Shown one piece after another: positions 60,069 to 64,000 of a DNA stretch of 64,000 nucleotides (the stretch's first letter is position 1; each line of letters begins with the position of its first letter). The stretch comes from Ophiodon elongatus (lineage: Eukaryota > Chordata > Actinopteri > Perciformes > Hexagrammidae). The notes under the pieces were generated by a model. It was not told the DNA's origin. It ran no database searches and worked only from the letters and a program-made list of their open reading frames with translations. The stretch spans positions 3,583,001-3,647,000 of the forward strand of contig JACSYO010001880.1 of the NCBI GenBank assembly GCA_016806645.1, written 5' to 3'. The translations under genes were made by a program, and so were the position numbers.

Positions 60069-60969
60069 CTTTCCATGCTATTCCAATGATGTATATAAGG
60101 CAGGAGTGAAACTGCAAAGTGACTACTTTGCTTAGTTGCAAGGTATTGTCTGAAGTGCTTTCCTAAATAGATTAATCCATACTAGAGGTCAAACACAATA
60201 GTGCAAATTTAATATAATGTTATGAATTGTTCAACAACATGACATCCACTTCAAGGTCATCATCTAATAATTTCTTTACTAGATTTTCAGAATTGAATTT
60301 GTCCTCAGAATGCATACTGAACATTAATCATCTCATGACTAATGAGATAAAATCCATTTTACGTACAGTCTCTACAATCGAGACAAAATGGGATCGGTCT
60401 AACCATCCTGCACCTTGGAACACTGTATTGTTCACATTCTAGAAAAATGAAGATGATACATAAATCACAGGCAAAAAGGCATTATGGGACATCAAACGGG
60501 ACATGACTAAGCCCCCATGGGCACATGACATAATTAAGGATTTATGCTGGGCTATATATCATATTACCATAGGAAGTCTATGTTCACAGAAGCATGGTGC
60601 AGTGTCAAGTTGTATTCCTCTTTGCTTTCTCTTTTGTCATACTTAATCTTGTGTAATCCACTTAGTGTCACATCTGAATAACATGACAAGAATTCCTCCG
60701 CTCCTTGTCGAGAAGCACCTTTACAGAAGCTAACCCAGCTCTTAGCGAGAATGCTGACGTTTTTGTCTCGGAGCTAAGCTTATCACCACGGCAATTTGTT
60801 TAGGCAAGGTTGGGTAATATGTGTCACACAAACATTGCCACCAATTTATGCATTCTCTGAGAGATAATGGCCCTTTGAGTTGACTCCCCTAAAACTGCAG
60901 AGGACGGTTGGGGGCAGTCTTTTGTGAGTGTTGAGTATTATCATAAATTTAAAGCTATGTAATAAATAA

Positions 60970-61085
60970 AGAAGTGCATGCAGTGTAATACTTAATTGTA
61001 CCGCCAGGACTTTAAAAACTACCAAATTATTAAAAGAGTGTACTCAGTGTAATACTAACTTGTACCACCACGCTCAGTGGCGCAG
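60970..61085. repeat. Two diverged copies of a 64-bp unit
   Basis: CAGTGTAATACTTAATTGTACC-like text at 60981 recurs at 61045 as CAGTGTAATACTAACTTGTACC-like text, each followed by a CC-rich 'gccagg/accacg' word. Confidence 0.75.
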
Positions 61086-61482
61086 ATATATTCGAAATAA
61101 CCACGTTCATTGAACGCACCAGAAGAGGAGGCGTCATGTGCCAAGGGGTATGGACATGCCTGCCGCACCAGCTGAAAACCAACTGTCAGGAAAAACTCCG
61201 CTTTCGGAGGACCAATGGATTTGCCTGCATTTTACGCCAATGGCGCGAAATATGCTTTTCTATGAATGCCAGGACTCGTGGGTGAGAATTCAGACAGTTA
61301 ACTGCTCCTAGGCAGGTCTGTGGAAAGTTCGAACCGGCGAATCCTCAGCTGAGATTTGTACTCTGTTATCACAACGCTTTTCACTTTATTAAATATGCTT
61401 TATTATAACTTTCGTTCCAAGAAGTCCTTTGTCTCCCCGGAAGTTTTCTCAGAATACAATATGAGACAGAGAGGATGTAACA
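61048..61482 (+). mobile_element. Possible solo LTR (tentative)
   Basis: A CpG-richer block starting TGTAATACT and ending GATGTAACA, that is TG...CA ends. It includes AT-rich sequence with an ATTAAA near 61388 and a short downstream region before the end, as in a retroelement LTR. No target-site duplication was found, and no internal coding or second LTR exists in the window. It could equally be ordinary intron. Confidence 0.3.
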
Positions 61483-62164
61483 CAAAAAATATAAATGTCA
61501 GCTCGAGGTTAAAAGATTGGTTGATTGCATCCTAGGGCGCAGCTGTAATTCTTCAGAAAAGGGCTGATGACCAATTCCTTCTGAGACACATAGACTGAGT
61601 CACAGGGGAATTAACAAAGACGCCACGAGATGCATAATGCCAAATGTCAGTGTATATTATTAGAATCAATGTTCCACAAATTACTTGAGCATGTACAGTT
61701 TAATGATGTTTTTAATCATGTTTTGTTTGTATTGCATTTCACTAGTGTAAAACACGTGCTTGAATGTCATTTGGTGATCCGTACCCAATAAAGCAACTTT
61801 GAAAACACCACAATAACACATACAGTTTGATCTAGCAACTCTACAGGAGGACAAATCATGTTATTATTTGAGACTATACTGAATATACATTACATTTTAA
61901 GCCCTCCTGTCGTGTTCGGGTTTTTAGATTTACAACCTTAATCAATCATAAATATTGTGTTTTACATCTGATTGCCTCAAGGCCTTATGATATCCTCCAC
62001 ACTAGGGATTTGAACATATAAAATTGCTGATCACCATATTCATTGAATTTTTAGTGGTTTAGTCAACTTTGTAACACCCATGGTGTTGCCAGTCAAAAGT
62101 GACCGCCATAGGAAATGAATGGGACACACTAGATTATGTCCATTCATCAGATGGAAAACATCCC

Positions 62165-62182
62165 CACACACACCCACCCACC

Positions 62183-62270
<88 letters not shown>

Positions 62271-62317
62271 CCTACCTACCTACCTACCCACCTCCACACA
62301 CACCTACCTACCTACCT
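62165..62317. repeat. (CCCA)n-(CA)n-(CCTA)n compound microsatellite inside the piggyBac element
   Basis: CCCA units, then about 38 CA units, then CCTA units broken by a CCCACCTCCACACA insert, then more CCTA and a short C run. The His/Thr-repeat open frames are artefacts. Confidence 0.97.
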
Positions 62318-62582
62318 CCCCCCCAACACACACACACAAACACACCTGTGTGAAAACCTGTTCACATCCCCATATATAAAGTTGTACATATTCATACACA
62401 TTTCAAACTTCAAACAAACAAATCAGGTGTTTGTTATGGGAACCCATCTCTATCCCGCGCTCATGTGCCCATCCCCCCACGAGAACCACACCTTCCAGAC
62501 TAAACAATGTTTCATATCTTCTCACTTTCCCCCTATAAAAACCTTTATTTGTGCCTTGCTCTCATTTTACTCTGTGAACACA

Positions 62583-62639
62583 ATGAGGAGGCGACTGATG
62601 AGGCGATTTTCTGTCAGAGAGGCTCTGGACCGAATTTAG
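62583..62639 (+). pseudogene. Remnant N-terminus of a piggyBac transposase
   Basis: An ATG 43 bp after a TATAAAA box opens a frame of 18 codons, MRRRLMRRFSVREALDRI, then TAG. The RRF-x-V-x-EAL-x-x-I pattern is like the start of fish piggyBac (PGBD-type) transposases, which begin with an RRF/RYT...EAL motif. The frame stops at once, and the catalytic Asp residues and the C-terminal Cys-rich finger are absent. This reading rests on a short motif and on its position inside a TTAA-flanked element. Confidence 0.5.
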
Positions 62640-64000
62640 CAATACATTTTCAGTGTCTATTCTTTGTATATTCACAGCAGTTATTTATGTAAACCACTAG
62701 TCTGAGACATTGTTTACAGCTTAAAAAGGTGTTCAATAAAGTGTGATGATGATTAATGTTTTTTGTGTTAATGTAAGAGGAGTTAAAACAGACACTAGAG
62801 TAAGGGGGAAGAAACGAGCAGGAGGGTTAAAAGCAGGAAGGGGCTAGGTGCACACAGCTTTGTCCCACCGGCGCCTGTCAAATAATTTCCAGCTGTTTGA
62901 TAGCTGTAATGGTAATAATAAAAACTGAAGAGTCATGTAGGATACTAATGGTGTCAAGTACTTTGATAATTTACTAATGTAAAAATACCAATACATTAAT
63001 ATAAGAGTTCTTAATATTGTCAATGTATCGGCATTGAAACAACTGCAAAAGGTTCTACTTGAAAATTAAACATGCCTAAATAATATATTGTATCTATTTT
63101 TCAAAACCTTCATACACATTATCGCTGTACAAAGGAGAGGACAGGGCTCTTCTGGACTGGGGCATCACAACTACAGGCGATGGCCTCCAAGAGTTCACCA
63201 GGAACTCCCAAACAGCTAGACAGTTTCTCTCTGCTGTTGTTTTCCACATAGAGAGTTCACTTTTAGCTGACGTTATGCTGGTTGGCAGATGTCTGCTGGA
63301 ACAAGTGATAACGTTAACTAATATGTGACAGCTAGCTAATGTTTGACTCTCTGTGAAAACCGATGGCAGAGAGAAACCGACCGGCCATTGACTTGGATGT
63401 GCGATATGGTTAAGCCACGCGCATTTGCGTTTCGATTCACGTCAATTCATGAAGTTATGGTAACGATGCTTGGAGCTGCCAAAAGGGACGAAGAAATAAT
63501 TCACAATCACTTCTCATATATTATACACTATCACTGTACAAGTGCACACTGATGCGGAAGTGAGTAAACCCAACTGAAGGTACTGCTCATCCTATTTTTA
63601 ATATATTTGGTTTAGCTTCTGTACTTTCAGGCTGCGATGCTCTTGGTATCAGAAATAGCTTAATTTTGGTATTTAAATTCCCCCCATGAGCTGTGTTTCA
63701 CAGCTGCTGTTGCTTTTGACCATGTTGGTAAGAGGGCCAAATCAGAGGGCCACAATTAGTGACTTCCTGTTTTTTTTAGAACACCAGCATGCACCTGCTC
63801 TTTTCACCTCACTCAGTATCTTTGCCTCATCTCTCTTGCTCTAAACCCACCCTTCAACTCTCCTGTCCGCCTCATGGTTTGAAAACCTCTAATGTAAAGT
63901 GATAACTGTATCTCGCTAAATGGCTCTTAATGATACAGGAATCCAAATAACACCAGTTCAATTCATTTGGTTTAGTTTGCAGTTAATTACAGACAACCTC

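Larger units (their letters stand above)
61901..62826 (+). mobile_element. Non-autonomous piggyBac-type element
   Basis: The 926-bp element is flanked on both sides by TTAA (61897-61900 and 62827-62830), the piggyBac target duplication. The left end GCCCTCCTGTCG and the right end, reverse-complemented CCCTCCTGCTCG, are inverted repeats sharing CCCTCCTG, then TCGT after a one-base offset. Inside are a phrase typical of such fish elements ('gtcaaaagtgaccgccatag'), a CA/CCTA microsatellite, a TATAAAA box at 62534-62540, a short reading frame start at 62583, and an AATAAA at about 62736. Almost the whole transposase is missing, so it would depend on enzyme supplied elsewhere. Confidence 0.85.

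Noticed and set aside
61329..61346. GTTCGAACC resembling a tRNA gene B box
   Set aside because: No A box at the right distance upstream, and the flanking sequence does not fold as a cloverleaf.
62136..62639. The longest open frame of the window (167 codons)
   Set aside because: It reads through CA and CCTA microsatellites, giving Thr/His/Pro repeats. Only its last 18 codons, from an internal ATG, resemble anything (a transposase start).

Overview
The window is vertebrate nuclear DNA, almost certainly from a percomorph (spiny-rayed) teleost. It has one multi-exon gene with canonical GT-AG introns and dense CA/GT and GA microsatellites. It also has fragments of dispersed repeats that I recognise as characteristic of percomorph genomes. 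I see no bacterial, plasmid or phage features. No species can be named from the sequence alone.

The gene is ctnna2 (alpha-N-catenin), on the minus strand. Nine consecutive coding exons lie between 37077 and 4726. Joined, they give 1428 nt, an unbroken 475-codon reading frame plus a TAA stop. This equals residues about 431-905 of a 905-residue alpha-N-catenin: the middle and end of the M domain (M2, M3), the phospho-linker, and the complete C-terminal F-actin-binding domain. The isoform-specific residues (for example ARAVADQ before CPDS, the GTAAVNSPVVSW segment, and a final Phe) match alpha-N rather than alpha-E or alpha-T catenin. All nine exon frames and junction phases agree. The N-terminal beta-catenin-binding and vinculin-binding exons lie beyond 64000.

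Layout: 1-4570 is sequence downstream of the gene and contains one dispersed repeat. 4571-4725 is the likely short 3' UTR. 4726-37077 holds the nine exons and eight introns. 37078-64000 is one large upstream intron without any recognisable exon or nested gene. The repeat content includes a non-autonomous piggyBac element flanked by TTAA (61901-62826), a near-complete copy of a common percomorph repeat (28087-28650), an interrupted repeat just upstream of an exon (about 33957-34500), several LINE-like 3' tails, and about twenty microsatellites, some with unusual-structure potential.

I found no evidence for a novel gene system. The most useful observations are the full exon model, the piggyBac element with its surviving promoter and transposase start, a purine/pyrimidine-skewed tract abutting one exon, the transposon close to a splice acceptor, and candidate regulatory sites in the introns (RFX X-box matches and AT-rich blocks that look like conserved non-coding elements).
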